This document shows, one piece after another, positions 11,091 to 21,761 of a DNA stretch of 64,000 nucleotides. Positions within the stretch are counted from its first letter, which is position 1; each line of letters starts with the position of its first letter. The notes under the pieces were generated by a model that searched no databases, was not told the DNA's origin, and worked only from the letters and a program-made list of their open reading frames with translations. Location: positions 2,108,001 through 2,172,000 of the forward strand of contig OY723241.1 of NCBI GenBank assembly GCA_963210315.1, written 5' to 3'. The position numbers were made by a program, and so were the translations under genes. The stretch comes from Rhynchopus euleeides (taxonomy: Eukaryota > Euglenozoa > Diplonemea > Diplonemida > Diplonemidae).

Positions 11091-13210
11091 ATGGATGCGT
11101 TGCTGAAGAGGAAGACGAGTGACCGAAGTAATTGGGTCCCCGACGAGGATGTCAAGAAGTGCGGCATCTGCGAGAGGAACTTCGGCCTCACTGTGAGGCG
11201 GCACCACTGCCGCAGCTGCGGGGGTGTGTTCTGCGCAAAGTGCTGCGGGAGCAAGACCCACTTGGAGGGGGGTCCGGGCCATGCACAGCGGGTGTGCTCC
11301 AAATGCCTGGAGCGGGAGCTCAACAAGGACAACACCAACTATGAGAAGGACCTAGCGAAGCAGAAGCAGGCCGAGGAGCAGAAGCAAAAGGATGAGGAGT
11401 ATGTGACACACATCTACGATAAGATCGGGCTCGTCCGTGACATCTTCAAGTGGCTGCAGGGCGGATGTGACGTGGAGATGCTTGTGGATTCGGACCGCAA
11501 GGTGGTGCGCATGTGGCTGCAGGCGGACCCCGATTCGCTGTGCTATGTCACGCGCGGGGAAAAGTTGCCCGACCAGATCGAGTTGCGGCACATCAAGGAG
11601 CTCGTGCTGGGGTACAACAAGGAGCTGAAGTCTGCCGCCGTCGCGAAGCAGGGGCACTCGCTGTGCCTGACGGTGCTCTTCTCCCAGCCCACCAGGCGCG
11701 GCTACACCCACATCTCCATTGTCTGCAAGGAGCTGGTCGACTTCGAGGCGTGGGTGCTGGGCCTGTGCCACATCACCGCCCTGGCGCCTGTGTGGGGCAC
11801 GCCCCTCAAGATGGACAAGGCGCTGAACAAGATCCTCAGCGAGTCGGACATCGAACGCCTGAGCACCCACCAGATTTCTTCACAGGTGTACCTCGACGTG
11901 CGGAAGACCATCGCAGCCAGGCGCGATGACATCAAACACCACCTGTGGGTCTTCGATGGCGACCGCGCCAAGGCATGGGGTGCGATGGGGCGCGGACGTG
12001 TCCGCCCGCTTCTCAACCGCCACGAGGCAGTGTACACCACCAAGGGCGAGGTGCGCAACCTCACAGGGCTGTGCATCTTCCGGGCATGCGCCCTGTGGGA
12101 GGTGCTGCGGGACCAGCACCTGATCTACGACCCCAACTACGTCCCCTCCGTGGGCTCCGGGTCTGAGGTTGCAACCCAGAAGAAGCCTTCCCAGAGGGCA
12201 TCGGTGGACCCCCGCGATGAGCTGCGCATTGATGCATCTGACGGCAGCTCGTACACTCGGGCGGTATGCACACAACACACAAAAACGCCACCACGCCACG
12301 ATAGTCATTCCGACGTGATGCCACAGCCTTTATACCACAACAGGCTAACGAAACAAATGCGTGGCGCAAAGGGCACACCCTTCACACAACACAACCCCCA
12401 CCATGGTTTCCACTACAGTGACATGGAGAATTAGAGGGGCTGAGAATGCCTCTCTCCTCACATCGCAACACACGCCTCACCACACCACACCCCACCACCC
12501 CGCAGGAGTTCATCGCGCACTACCGCGGCACCGGTGAGTGGGAGACGTCGCGTGTGGACCCCAAGTGGAAGGCACCCCCTCCCGGCACGGCAACCTCCTC
12601 GGCCAACTTGGCACCCGCGAAGAGCGAGGCGAAGGTGGACCCATCGCAGCCGCCCCCGGAGACTGCGGAGTACAACCGTGCCTCTGCTAAGGCAAAGGAG
12701 GAGAAAAAGACCAAGCCCAAGGACCCTGCACCGCAGGAGGTGGCGCCCCCCAAGGCTGCCCCCCCCGCCGCGGCGCAGGAGGAGGCCGAGGCACCGGAGC
12801 AGACGGAGCAGACAGAGCAGGATGCCGACACAGCCAAGTCGGAGAGGAAGCGGCTGAAGAAGGTTGCGTTTGCCCTCGTCGCCGCTTCGGTTGCTGTCGC
12901 GTCGCAGAGTGCGTACGAAGCCCGCCGTGCCGCGAAGAGGGCGAAGAAGAGGAGGGATGCTGAAGCCGCTGAAGCCGAGGCGGAGGCTGAAGTGGAGGCG
13001 GAAGCAGAAGAGGTCCCGGTGGAGGAGCCGGTGAAGAAGGAGAAGAAGCGGAAGAAGGAGAAGCGTGCTGCGGTGGAGGAGGAGGACGAGGACGCAGCTG
13101 CGGCAGCGGAGCAGCTCGAGGCGAAGGCGGCGAGGAAGGCGGCGAAGCGGGCGGCCGCCGCGGCGGCGGCGGCGGCGGCTGCGGCGGAGGAAGAGGAGCA
13201 GGGGCAGTAA
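11091..13210 (+). CDS. FYVE zinc-finger and PH-domain protein (one intron)
   Basis: I read two exons, 11091-12263 and 12506-13210, giving 625 residues. FYVE domain, residues 14-74: WVPD at 15-18, C24/C27, the basic RRHHCR patch at 36-41 and RVC at 67-69. This is the complete PI3P-binding signature. A short charged coiled coil (75-105) leads to a PH-like domain (about 110-230). Its last helix carries the invariant-type Trp in DFEAWVLGL. A helical region follows to about 390. The second exon encodes a very basic/acidic Ala-Lys-Glu tail ending in a run of 12 alanines. The likely role is endosomal membrane binding through PI3P. Without splicing, translation would stop at 12434, giving a protein without the tail. 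A GTG two codons upstream is not needed; the ATG at 11091 is used. Confidence 0.88.
12264..12505 (+). other. Intron of the FYVE-PH gene (phase 0)
   Basis: The intron starts GTATGC and ends CCCGCAG. It joins TYTRA to EFIAHYRG in frame. The 242 bases are rich in ACACAAC and lack coding character after the first 170 bases, although the frame stays open to 12434. Confidence 0.75.
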
Positions 13211-13687
13211 GGCGGTCTCCCCGCTTCCCCTTCAGTTAGCTCCGGCGCCGACAGGATGCTGCGCGCAGACAGGCCGAGGGGATATCTCTCACTAATCACT
13301 GATGTTGTGCACGGCACTGTCTGTTGGTGTGTTTGTGGGGTTGGAGTGGAGGGAGTGTGGGTGGGTGGGTGGGTCGCAGCGTGTCTGCTTCCACTGAGAA
13401 AAGAAGCTTAAAAAAATCTTTGCGTGGTTGTGGGGGGTGGAGCGAGGGTGGGTGGGGGGTGGGGGGGGGGGTCAAGATGATTTTTACTCTTCACGGCCTA
13501 CACACGGCCTCCACACTGCTGCTCTGCGGGCGGCGCAAAAAAAAATAATATCTCCGGTTTCAAAAACACTCACGCACCGCGCCACGCCTTTCTCTGTTTG
13601 AGCTGTGGCATATATCGCTGAGTGTCAAACACACCCACCATGGTTGCCTGCCTGCAGTGCAGCAACTGCGTTTCTCTCCGTATCCTA
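13211..13687. other. 3' flank of FYVE gene
   Basis: G-rich low complexity (13350-13470), then an A-run followed by ATAATATCTC (13538-13553). A similar A-run and ATGATATCTC follow the tryptophan dioxygenase stop. There is no gene. The segment ends at the left TIR of F1. Confidence 0.4.
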
Positions 13688-13960
13688 CACGGTGGACTCC
13701 AGCGGGGGTAGGGTAACCCTTTTCGGGAGTCTCAACTAGGGGGAGTCCAACTCCCGCTAGCGGGAGTATAGACTCCCGCTAGCGGGAGTCTATACTCCCG
13801 CTAGGGGGAGTCTGACTCCCCCTAGCGGGAGTCTTTTCACCTATTTTCACTCATTTTTCCCATGATACCTATGCAATGTGGCACTCGTCACTGAAGTACA
13901 GCCACACCAAACGAAACGGACGTTTCCACCCATCCCAGCTCGCAGACCTGATTCACAAAA

Positions 13961-14341
13961 ATGGGGAAGACGACAACGAAGCCGGCAGCGAAGCCGGCGG
14001 CAAAGTCGATTAAGAAGAAGAAGAGCGCAGAGAGTCCCGAGGCTGCGGAGGCGACGAACATTGTGCATGATTTTTGCACGGCCTTCCCTGTTAAAAAAGG
14101 GGGCAGTGTGCTGACACTGGGATCCATTAGAAGGCTCCTAGCAACGGTGTTGAGCAAGGAGCTCCACCAGCACAGCACCCAGGTGGCCAACGCAATCATC
14201 GCCATGTCTTCCCTGACATGGATAAGTTCGCTGTCAGGGAAGTCGCAACGATGCGGAAGGAGGGCGCTCTCCGTCATATACAAGGTGGAGGCGAAGTATG
14301 GCAAGGTGCAGGATACAAACGTGTCGTCGGGGGCAGCCTGA
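13961..14341 (+). CDS. Small basic accessory protein of transposon F1
   Basis: The 126-residue ORF begins MGKTTTKPAAKPAAKSIKKK, a Lys/Ala/Pro-rich tail like a nuclear DNA-binding protein. A globular part follows (about 33-85). Its FCTAFPVKKGG...IRRLLATVLSKE aligns by eye with FVEYYVEPEEGG...ALKALIGKITGK of the F2 accessory protein. Around 14215 the neighbouring frame (FPDMDKFAVREVATMRKEGA) also looks coding, so a frameshift may truncate or alter the C-terminus. By analogy with the two-gene CACTA elements it may bind the subterminal palindromes, but that is inference. It lies 270 bases inside the left end, ahead of the transposase remnant. Confidence 0.55.
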   Translation: MGKTTTKPAAKPAAKSIKKKKSAESPEAAEATNIVHDFCTAFPVKKGGSVLTLGSIRRLLATVLSKELHQHSTQVANAIIAMSSLTWISSLSGKSQRCGRRALSVIYKVEAKYGKVQDTNVSSGAA

Positions 14342-14585
14342 AGCCGCGAATGATCGCGACACGGGCGAACGGCTTGGCACCGTGGGTCTGGATAGATGCT
14401 GGAGTTCGGCCGGGTGAAACCGGAAGTCGCAGCAAAATTTGCCCCCCCAGATTTCTTCCTCAAACCCACCCGTGGGCTGATCCGGCCTTGCACGGTGGAC
14501 TCCAGCGGGGGTAGGGTACCACTACCGGGTTTAACCCTTTTCGGGAGTCTCAACTAGGGGGAGTCCAACTCCCGCTAGCGGGAGT

Positions 14586-16411
14586 ATAGATCAGCAGTGG
14601 GCAACAATGAGGCGATGCGGGGGGCGAGGGCACCGATGCTCACTGTGCGACATCCCAGAAGAACGCTGGTATCAACAGGTGCATCGATACCCGCACCTGA
14701 CTCTCTCTGAGATGAAAGAGGCTGGCTACCCCTCCCTCTTGGCAGGTGTGCTTCCCAATGCCCGCTACGTCACCCCAGCACTCCATGACTGCAAGGGGCT
14801 CGCCATGCGGCTGATCAGGGTACTGGATGACAGGGGTGGAGCTTGGGGGTTTTTTCGGGTCAGCTGACCTGATTTTCTGCAGGCCCTCACAAAAAATCAG
14901 GTCAGGGGTAAAAAGAAAAAAAATATAGATTTTCGGGAAACCGGAAAAGTTGGCTCCTCGCCTTGGGGCCTCAAGGTGACCAGGAGGCGTTTCGTGAGCA
15001 AAGTGACCCCAGCGACATGAGCACAGGCCTCAAACAGTCACAATAGAGGACAAATGAAGCTGCCCAACCCGTACCGTGCAACAGACGTTTACTACCGTGG
15101 CCTCCGGTGGCTGGGGGGCTCCGCCCCCCAGACCCCCCTGTGGCATGTGCCTGTCTTGTACCCAAGCCCTTTACATCAGGGAATCTCAGTATCCTCAGGA
15201 GGACGCAGCCAACTCACACAGAATCCGTACGCCCGCAAGTCACAGATGTTCACTACCGTGGCCTCCGGCGGCTGGGAGCTCCGCCTCCCAGACCCCCCCT
15301 ACGGCATGTGTTTGTCTTGTAACCAAGTCCTTGCGCGTCCGGGGCTGCATATCGGTTCCGGTACCTCGCGGGAGGCTGGGCCCGAGCACTGATCTCTGAG
15401 ACGAACCGGGGGGGAACCCATAAGAAAAAATTGGCTGACCCGATCTGACCCGATCCAGCCCGCAACCCCATATTTCAAGCTCCACCCCTGCTGGATGAGA
15501 CAACAAAAAAATATTCGACAAGACCTGTACAAACCTTGCACTGAATGTGTCGCAGCATGGGACAGGTGCTCAGTTCCGGAAGGTCGTGCTTGCCTGTCAC
15601 AGGACACACCTACAAGGGCTTGTTCCGCTACCTCTTTGTCTCCCTTGCAGACCTCATGCATTTCCGGTATGCAGACATCCCCTGGCGCTTCTGGGGATGC
15701 AAGGATGAGTCAGCCCGGATTCCCTTCTTGCGTGCTCGGATCTCAGGGCATATATTTCACTGGTTGATGGAGCATGCCGAAAAGGGATCAACGCGCAATG
15801 CCTACGTACACAGTCTCCATCATTGGTGGGCTCCAGAAGATGCAGTGCCTCTGCAGAACAACGACGAATTTGAAGAAGCAGAGAACGGACATCGCAAGAA
15901 AGATGCCGTTACAATCGCCAGCTCCGCAATTTACGAGAGAGATCTTGCGATGGCAGAAGAGAAGCGGCGCGCATCGGGCATGCCTTGGAAGGTTGCGCAC
16001 CTGTCGCAGGACGGGATCCTCGGGTATAGAGAAGTCATCCTGTGTCCGTGTCTGCACACCCGACACGCTCATAGATTGGCTGTGTATGTTCTTTGCACAC
16101 AGTTGACACAGCTGCAGAAGGGGTTTGTGCACTGCAACACACAGGACTTCGTTGAACCCATCAGCGCGCCCTACTTCCTGTTCCGGTTCCCCGAAGGACA
16201 CCGCAAATTATCGCTCTGCTTGTGCAAAATGCCAATCCCGCTGGGGGCGACTTTCACACCATTCGTGTCATCCGAGGCGACTTTGAGCACGCTTGACCAA
16301 CGCGCACAGCAGGAGGGGGATGACAGTTCTGACGAAGAAGATGAGGCCTGCAGGATGGCTTGTCTTGCCCAAGGTGTAACACAACTACGACAGGCGATGG
16401 CCGCACTTTGA
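14586..16411 (+). pseudogene. Broken F1 transposase (relative of F2 transposase)
   Basis: The first piece (14607-14830) reads HRCSLCD, LTLSEMKEAGY and YVTPALHDCKG. These match F2 residues about 210-275 (HRSAFC, LSLQELHKQGF, CITPALHDVKG). The second piece (15501-16411) reads LADLMHFRYADIPWRFW, YVHSLHHWW and EEAENGHRKK...ERDLAMAEE. These match F2 at about 318-425 (LVSFRYNNIPVKFW, YVHSLTHWF, LEAGNGRSK...ERDLILFE). The N-terminal third, with the first two acidic motifs, is replaced by an internal copy of the transposon end. A hAT element splits the two pieces, and a further frameshift near 15600 is likely. F1 lacks the C2H2 fingers of F2 and ends in an acidic tail (about 16310-16350). It cannot be active. 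Confidence 0.75.
14831..15492. mobile_element. Non-autonomous hAT-type element inside F1 transposase
   Basis: CAGGGGTGGAGCTTG (14831-14845) is the exact complement of the right end (15478-15492). CTGGATGA is duplicated on both sides (14823-14830, 15493-15500). The 8-bp TSD and CAGGGGTG ends are the hAT hallmark. Inside are an inverted pair of ATCAGGTCAG-like sequences near the left end and two tandem copies of a dispersed hairpin repeat (15080-15150, 15243-15305; CCGTGGCCTCCGGCGGC). No ORF. Removing it would bring the two transposase halves together. Confidence 0.88.
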
Positions 16412-16726
16412 CACCTCAAATTCTAACCGCTCACCTCCGCAGGTGTAGCCGCTACCAGGAGGATAGGTAGGTAGTCCAGAGTCCGGGGAAACTGACAGAA
16501 GCAAAACAAGCCCCTCCCCATCCTTCTTCCACCATGATTTTACCCCCCACGCCAGTAGACTGTAACTATATCATGGGAAAAATGGATGAAAATAGGTGAA
16601 AAGACTCCCGCTAGGGGGAGTCAGACTCCCCCTAGCGGGAGTCTGGACTCCCGCTAGCGGGAGTCTTTGACACCCGCTCAGACTCCCGCTCCCAGACTCC
16701 CGCTAGGGCCGCTGGAGTCCACCGTG

Positions 16727-18766
16727 TATGATTCGTTCTGTCCGTTGTGTTATGTCCGCCCCGTCTCGCCACCACCACCCCCCCCAGCCTTGCAACTTTC
16801 TGGGGTGGTGGCAAAGACTGCGCTCATTATCCTCACATATTTGATTTTACGCGAACGACTTTCGCGCGGAAAGTGCCATTCAGTTCTGCCAACCGTGCTC
16901 TGCACACCTCCTCCTCCATCAGGCGTGAGGGTTTAGTGCGCCGCACCCAAGCGAAGGACAACCGGTTGGGATGGGAGGAGAAGAGCTGGGAAAGGTGGCA
17001 CTTTTTTATGAGTTGTCCGGCGTAGCCAACCTGATGAAAAACTTTCAAAACAACCGTGTCTGCCTGCCGCACCCCTCCTCTCTCGAACAGCCAAGAAGCC
17101 AACAGCCACCGCGTGGCAGGCAAGAACGCGGAGGTGTGACGATAGGGCTGTGCCAGGGCTCGCGGCCCTTCAGGCAAGGCGGTGTTTCCAGTCACGTTGT
17201 TTCGCACACTCGCAGGAGGAGGGGGTCACATCACGACAGCTGGGTCAACCGAACGTGACCTTACACTAAGCTATACCCGCGAGGGCTCAAGGGTTTGTGT
17301 GTCGAAGCGTCAACGCACCAACAAACAAGATACAGGCTGAGAGTGGTTGCGGCTGAACGATGTTGTGACTTTTCTTCACCCTGCCAACTCCAGAGCCTGG
17401 CCCGCGTTGTTCCGGCAATACGGCGGGGCCCGGTTTGTGTGTTCCGTTTTCCGCCTCGCACCCCTTCCTTCTGTGTGCAGCGAAGTTCCCCCAGCTGTGT
17501 GCTGCACCCCATACGGAATGTCGCAAAGAGGCACGCTGTTTCTGCGCCGTGTGTACTGCCACCCCGTGTGGCATGTCCTGTGTATGCCACGTCAAGTCCG
17601 GAAAACCAGAAAGAGAAATATATTTCAACTCGAGAATATGAACAAACAGCATGCATGCCAGAATTTAGGGTCTTTCTTTGCATGCTGCAGTGAGCGGCAC
17701 TGGGCGTCCAAAGGAAACGAGAAGCGGCTGCCAATCTAAGTTGCAGGGAGGAGGAAGCGGGGCGTGGTCATCCGGGAGTTATGTTCCCATCGGTGTGTCT
17801 GTGCTCTCGGTGTGTTCTGTATGTGCACTATACAAAGCGTGTCCCTGCTCTTCCTTTCTGTTTGTGCCTCTTGGCGTGCGGTCGCTCCGTGTGGGGCGGA
17901 TGGGGGGAAAGGTGTGTGTGTTTGTGTGTGTCCAATCTGAAAAATGCGAGCACCATGTCCGGGCGGGGAGAATAATAAGTTACATTTTGTATTCACGTGT
18001 GGTTGTGTGTGATGCCTGGAAGTTAGAACATGCCCCCCCCCCCCCCCCCCACCCCCCTCACTCCCCAGGCAAATCTATTTGCGAGTGTCCCAAAGTAGTG
18101 CCCTGCAGCAAGGGTTGCGTGGTGGGGGGCGGTGCCTATCATTGCTGCACTGCTCCTCCTTCACCACGGTTCCTGGGGCTGTGCGGGCCGAACAAAAAAA
18201 AATTGGCGGGGGCGGTGGGGTGTGGTGCAGTGTAATGTAAAACCGTGCTTCTTCTTTTAGATGATAATTTCCCGTGTGTTGGCATATGGTGTACCACAAC
18301 ATTATTGCAAAAAATAGTCTCTATCTCGAAAGCAAACTCGACGTTCTTGCCTTGAGGAGGAACCCGGCGGGGGTGGGGGACAACAAAAGTACCGGGGTGG
18401 GGGCGAGAGGGTGAAGCAACGGGGATAATGCTCGGCAGAAATGGGGGCGGTGTATCAGGGCTTCTGATTTCCCCCCCCCCCCCCCCCGTTCTGTGCCAAC
18501 GCCGTGCCAGTCTGCCACACATAGCTTGTCACCAGAGAGGCCCGTACCTTTTTCCCCAGCACCTCAGAGCGAAAGAATGCCTGGCCCTCCCCCAGTCACA
18601 TGCATGTCCCCTGAAGAAATCCTGCAAAAACCACCCCGAGGCGATGGAGGGCGAATCGGGCCAGCGGGTTACGCCACATATCTCCACACTCCTGCACACC
18701 TGCAGGAGGTGCGGGTGTGGGGGTGTGTGTATTGCGTTTGTTCTCTCCATCGACAAAATCACCCAA
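16727..18766. other. Repeat-rich intergenic region
   Basis: No gene is supported. 16845-16935 and 17285-17375 hold the two halves of a dispersed repeat that also occurs at 34050-34200, 35140-35258 plus 38506-38600, and inverted at 44560-44625. Its core here is GTGTCGAAGCGTCAACGCA. Long C and G runs lie near 18030, 18140 and 18470. Confidence 0.45.
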
Positions 18767-20007
18767 TACCTAGGGTACCCCGGGAGAATGTCACCCCCTG
18801 GGTGACCCTGGGGAATGTCACCCCCCCCCCCCCCCCCAGCCTCCAGGGGGGGGGTGACATTCTCCAACGGTACTTGCCTTTCGGGAAGAGGGGGTTTTTT
18901 CACTGGGGGTGCTGGGTGACGTTGCTGTGCGAAGCCTTGCGTTTCCCGCATTAACTGGGCAAACGAGTCTCCTGTGTCCCTCACAACCCGAAGAGGGGGG
19001 TGCCGTGTCGTATGGGGAATCCTCTGAACGATGTGCGGGGGTGATTGGCCCATGCAGAGCTGGCGCCGCATTGAAGCTTTGTCGCCACACACACGCTGTC
19101 ACATATCGGCACGAACACACAAACGCACGTGCACACAACACACGCACGCACACATCACCATTAGACGGTGGACCGTCAGGCTGGGGTCGATGCAACAAAA
19201 ATTATTGTCCTCAGAAGGGCCACTACCCCAAAATGGGACCCATATGGGTCCTGGGGGGTCTGAGACCCTGTCGCACCCTCGCCAAATGCGTTTTTGCGTG
19301 TTTTTGCCCTTTGGCTGTTCTGGACATAGCGTTTTTAGGCGGTTACATGCCGTATTGAGGTGGTTACACCCGGTTACACGTAGGGAAATGTCAGTTGAAT
19401 GTCAAAGGTCAGTTGAACGGGAAGTGCTCAGGCATGTCTGCATTGTCAAATTTGAGGCTGATTGGGAGCCACAAATGACTGGATTGACGGGGTCGACGGA
19501 ATCTACAGTTGAGATACGGGCCAGTCTCTCAAAGGAAGAGGAAACCAGATCTGATTGCTCTCGCCGATGAGCAAGGCGTTATGCAGGACGCAGTTCATGT
19601 ACCAGAACTACGGACGGAGGACCTCCTCCTGAGGGCCATCCGGCGCCGCTGGCAGTCCCTGGGGGTGATACAAAGGGCAACAGCGGAAGTAAGCAGACCG
19701 CACTAATAGCCTCAGGTACAAGTTCTGTCCCAAAAAATTGGTCGCTAAAAATGGCATCGTCGGGGGCATACCACCACCTGGGAGTGAGTTGAGTTTCCAG
19801 AGCATATTGGGCACTTTCTGCCAGCAGAATCACCCGACCCCCAGCCCCAAGTGCTCGCCAGCCTGGCACTATTGATCACGCTGCCACCTTGGGCGTCACC
19901 ACATGTCACCGCATGTCACCACATGTCGCCACACTCACCACAGGTCACCAGACACCACGCCACGTCGCCCACAACACCCTATATACGGTGTGCCATGGAA
20001 GAATGTC

Positions 20008-20040
<33 letters not shown>

Positions 20041-20087
20041 GCTTGGGCCCTCGGGGGGGGTGACATTCTCCCGGGGTACCCTAGGTA
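18767..20087 (-). mobile_element. Relic PIF/Harbinger-type element D
   Basis: TACCTAGGGTACCCCGGGAG begins at 18767 and its complement ends at 20087; the inverted match is about 32 bases. Each end is itself a hairpin: GAGAATGTCACCCC facing GGGGTGACATTCTC at 18790-18870 and again at 19999-20072, separated by C runs. A decayed Harbinger transposase lies inside on the minus strand. I could not see a clean 3-bp TSD, so the exact ends are uncertain. Confidence 0.5.
19520..19880 (-). pseudogene. PIF/Harbinger (DDE_Tnp_4) transposase remnant
   Basis: Read on the minus strand, the segment RVILLAESAQYALETQLTP (around 19780-19840) matches the second-Asp block of Harbinger transposases (LLGDSGY....WL.TP), with Asp apparently changed to Glu. 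About 230 bases further along, in another frame, MNCVLHNALLIGE (around 19560-19600) matches the family's C-terminal CVLLHNFCIE block. Order and spacing fit. Frameshifts and stops separate the blocks. This is the only coding content of element D. Confidence 0.55.
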
Positions 20088-21761
20088 CATGGCAAATGGT
20101 GGTACTTTCGTGCTCCCTGTTACGAAAAAAACACACCGCCATCCGCATCATCCCCTGCCCCCCCCCCCCCCTCTCTCTCTCTCTCTCTATCGATCTCACC
20201 TCTCCTTTGCCACGCAACACCAAATCAGTTTGTGAAGGAGAAGCCCTTTATGTTTTGCGAGCCCCACCACCCACCACCCCCAACACCCAGCTCTCTCGGA
20301 ACAACTCCAACCTGCAAAACGATATCTCTCTCTCTCTCTCTCTCTCTCTCAACTGGCTTGGCAGTGTTGGCGTGCTGCTCCCCTGCAGCCCAGCCAACGC
20401 AAGCCATGCGTCGCGTGTGGAGGGGGGCCGCTTCCTCTTTTTGCAGTTCTCTCTGTCTATCTCGCTCTGCCACTCATCCGTACCCCGCCTTCAGTCTCCT
20501 TTGATGATTCTGCAGACTTCCAGCAAAAGCTCAGAAGCTGCAGAATATATGTTACAACAACGCACCTCACAGCCCCTCACTCCCCCTTTGGACTATCCTC
20601 TCGCGCCGTGCATCCACCCAGAAGGGCCCGGTAGAGTCAAAGTGGGTGTTGCAAGCAGTGGTGGGTGGGAGGGGGTAGAGGCGAATCTACGAACGCAAAG
20701 GAGGAAAAATGGGGGGGTGGAAGAAGGGATGGTGGAATGGGAATGGGGGGGTTGGCATCGATACGGCCTGGCTTTTCGCATGGCTTCGGCAGGAGGGAAT
20801 GCAAACCTGTGCTGGGTGGGGCGGAGGCTTGCGGCCCTTAGGTCGTTGTGGGCTGAGCAGGGGTTTGTTTGTGCAACCCTTCTCGTCACCTGCGCGTTGG
20901 GGGCGTGGGGGGTGTCGGTGAACAAAACATTGCCCCCCGCACTGCAGCCATTTTCGATCTGAACGCCTTCCGTGAGAACGGTGCGTTTGCCACAAAACAA
21001 GCAAAACGAACAGCCTGGCCGGTTCTCTGGCACACCTTTCTCTCTGGCGGGCGCCGACACCCAAACAACAACAAAAAAAACGACAGAACTTCCCGGGCCG
21101 AGATCCGCGCGGGAAGGGCGGGGCTGGGGGTGTCGTGGGTCCACACGCAAACCCCCCACCCCACCCCACCCAAGGCACCTCTGATGTACCATTCGATTGT
21201 TGTACCACCAAACGCAGGGCCAACCACGGCCCGCTATCGAGCCCCACACAGACCACCGAGGGTGGGGTGGGGGGACGGGGGGGGGGGGGGGGGCAGGGGG
21301 GGGAACTCGAGTTGGGGAAGGTGAGGGAAAGGGGAGATGTGGGCACAACCAGGCCGCCCCCCCCCCTCCTCCTCCTCCCCCACTCCGTAGCAGAATCCGT
21401 GAGCACGACGGCGGCCCGGCCGCAACACAGACACGCCCACGCCTTCCCCCCCCCCCCCCTCCTCTCTCCCCTGCCTCCCCCCCCAGGACACCCATTGTAC
21501 ATTGATCTGCCTTGTACAACATATCTGGTGTGGTGACTACAAAAAGGACGAACATTGCAAGAAGGTGCTGGGAGATTTACTTTTCCATTCACTCTCGACG
21601 ATCAAACCCCCCCAGGATCATAATGCATCCGCCACCACGCAAAGCCTCAGGGAACCCCCCTCTCATTATTATTGAGTCATGCCACCCCCACCCCCCACCA
21701 GCCACCAGCCACACTCCACCCACCCTCCTGCAGACCGCATCCAGCCACACCCAGCTCCACC
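20088..21761. other. Low-complexity region upstream of tryptophan dioxygenase
   Basis: (CT)n tracts at 20170-20190 and 20324-20350, a long G run near 21280 and C runs at 21350-21490. Overlapping open frames on both strands (20593-21592) come from composition. 21568-21612 (GGGAGATTTACTTTTCCATT...) has a close copy at 32018-32056. There is no supported gene. Confidence 0.45.

Larger units (their letters stand above)
13688..16726 (+). mobile_element. Transposon F1: decayed CACGGTG-ended two-gene element
   Basis: CACGGTGGACTCCAGCGG at 13688 is matched by CCGCTGGAGTCCACCGTG ending at 16726, with TA on both sides (13686-13687, 16727-16728). Just inside each end lies a cluster of the palindrome GACTCCCGCTAGCGGGAGTC and variants (13725-13835, 16600-16705). 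A second copy of the left end sits internally at 14490-14590, so the element was rearranged. It carries a small basic ORF (13961-14341) and a broken transposase (14586-16411), both related to those of F2. A hAT-type element (14831-15492) interrupts the transposase. The outer layout is preserved but the element is not autonomous. Confidence 0.8.

Noticed and set aside
20593..21592. Two minus-strand ORFs of 301-320 codons
   Set aside because: Gly/Pro-rich translation of C and G runs; two frames open over the same DNA, no motif and no start context.
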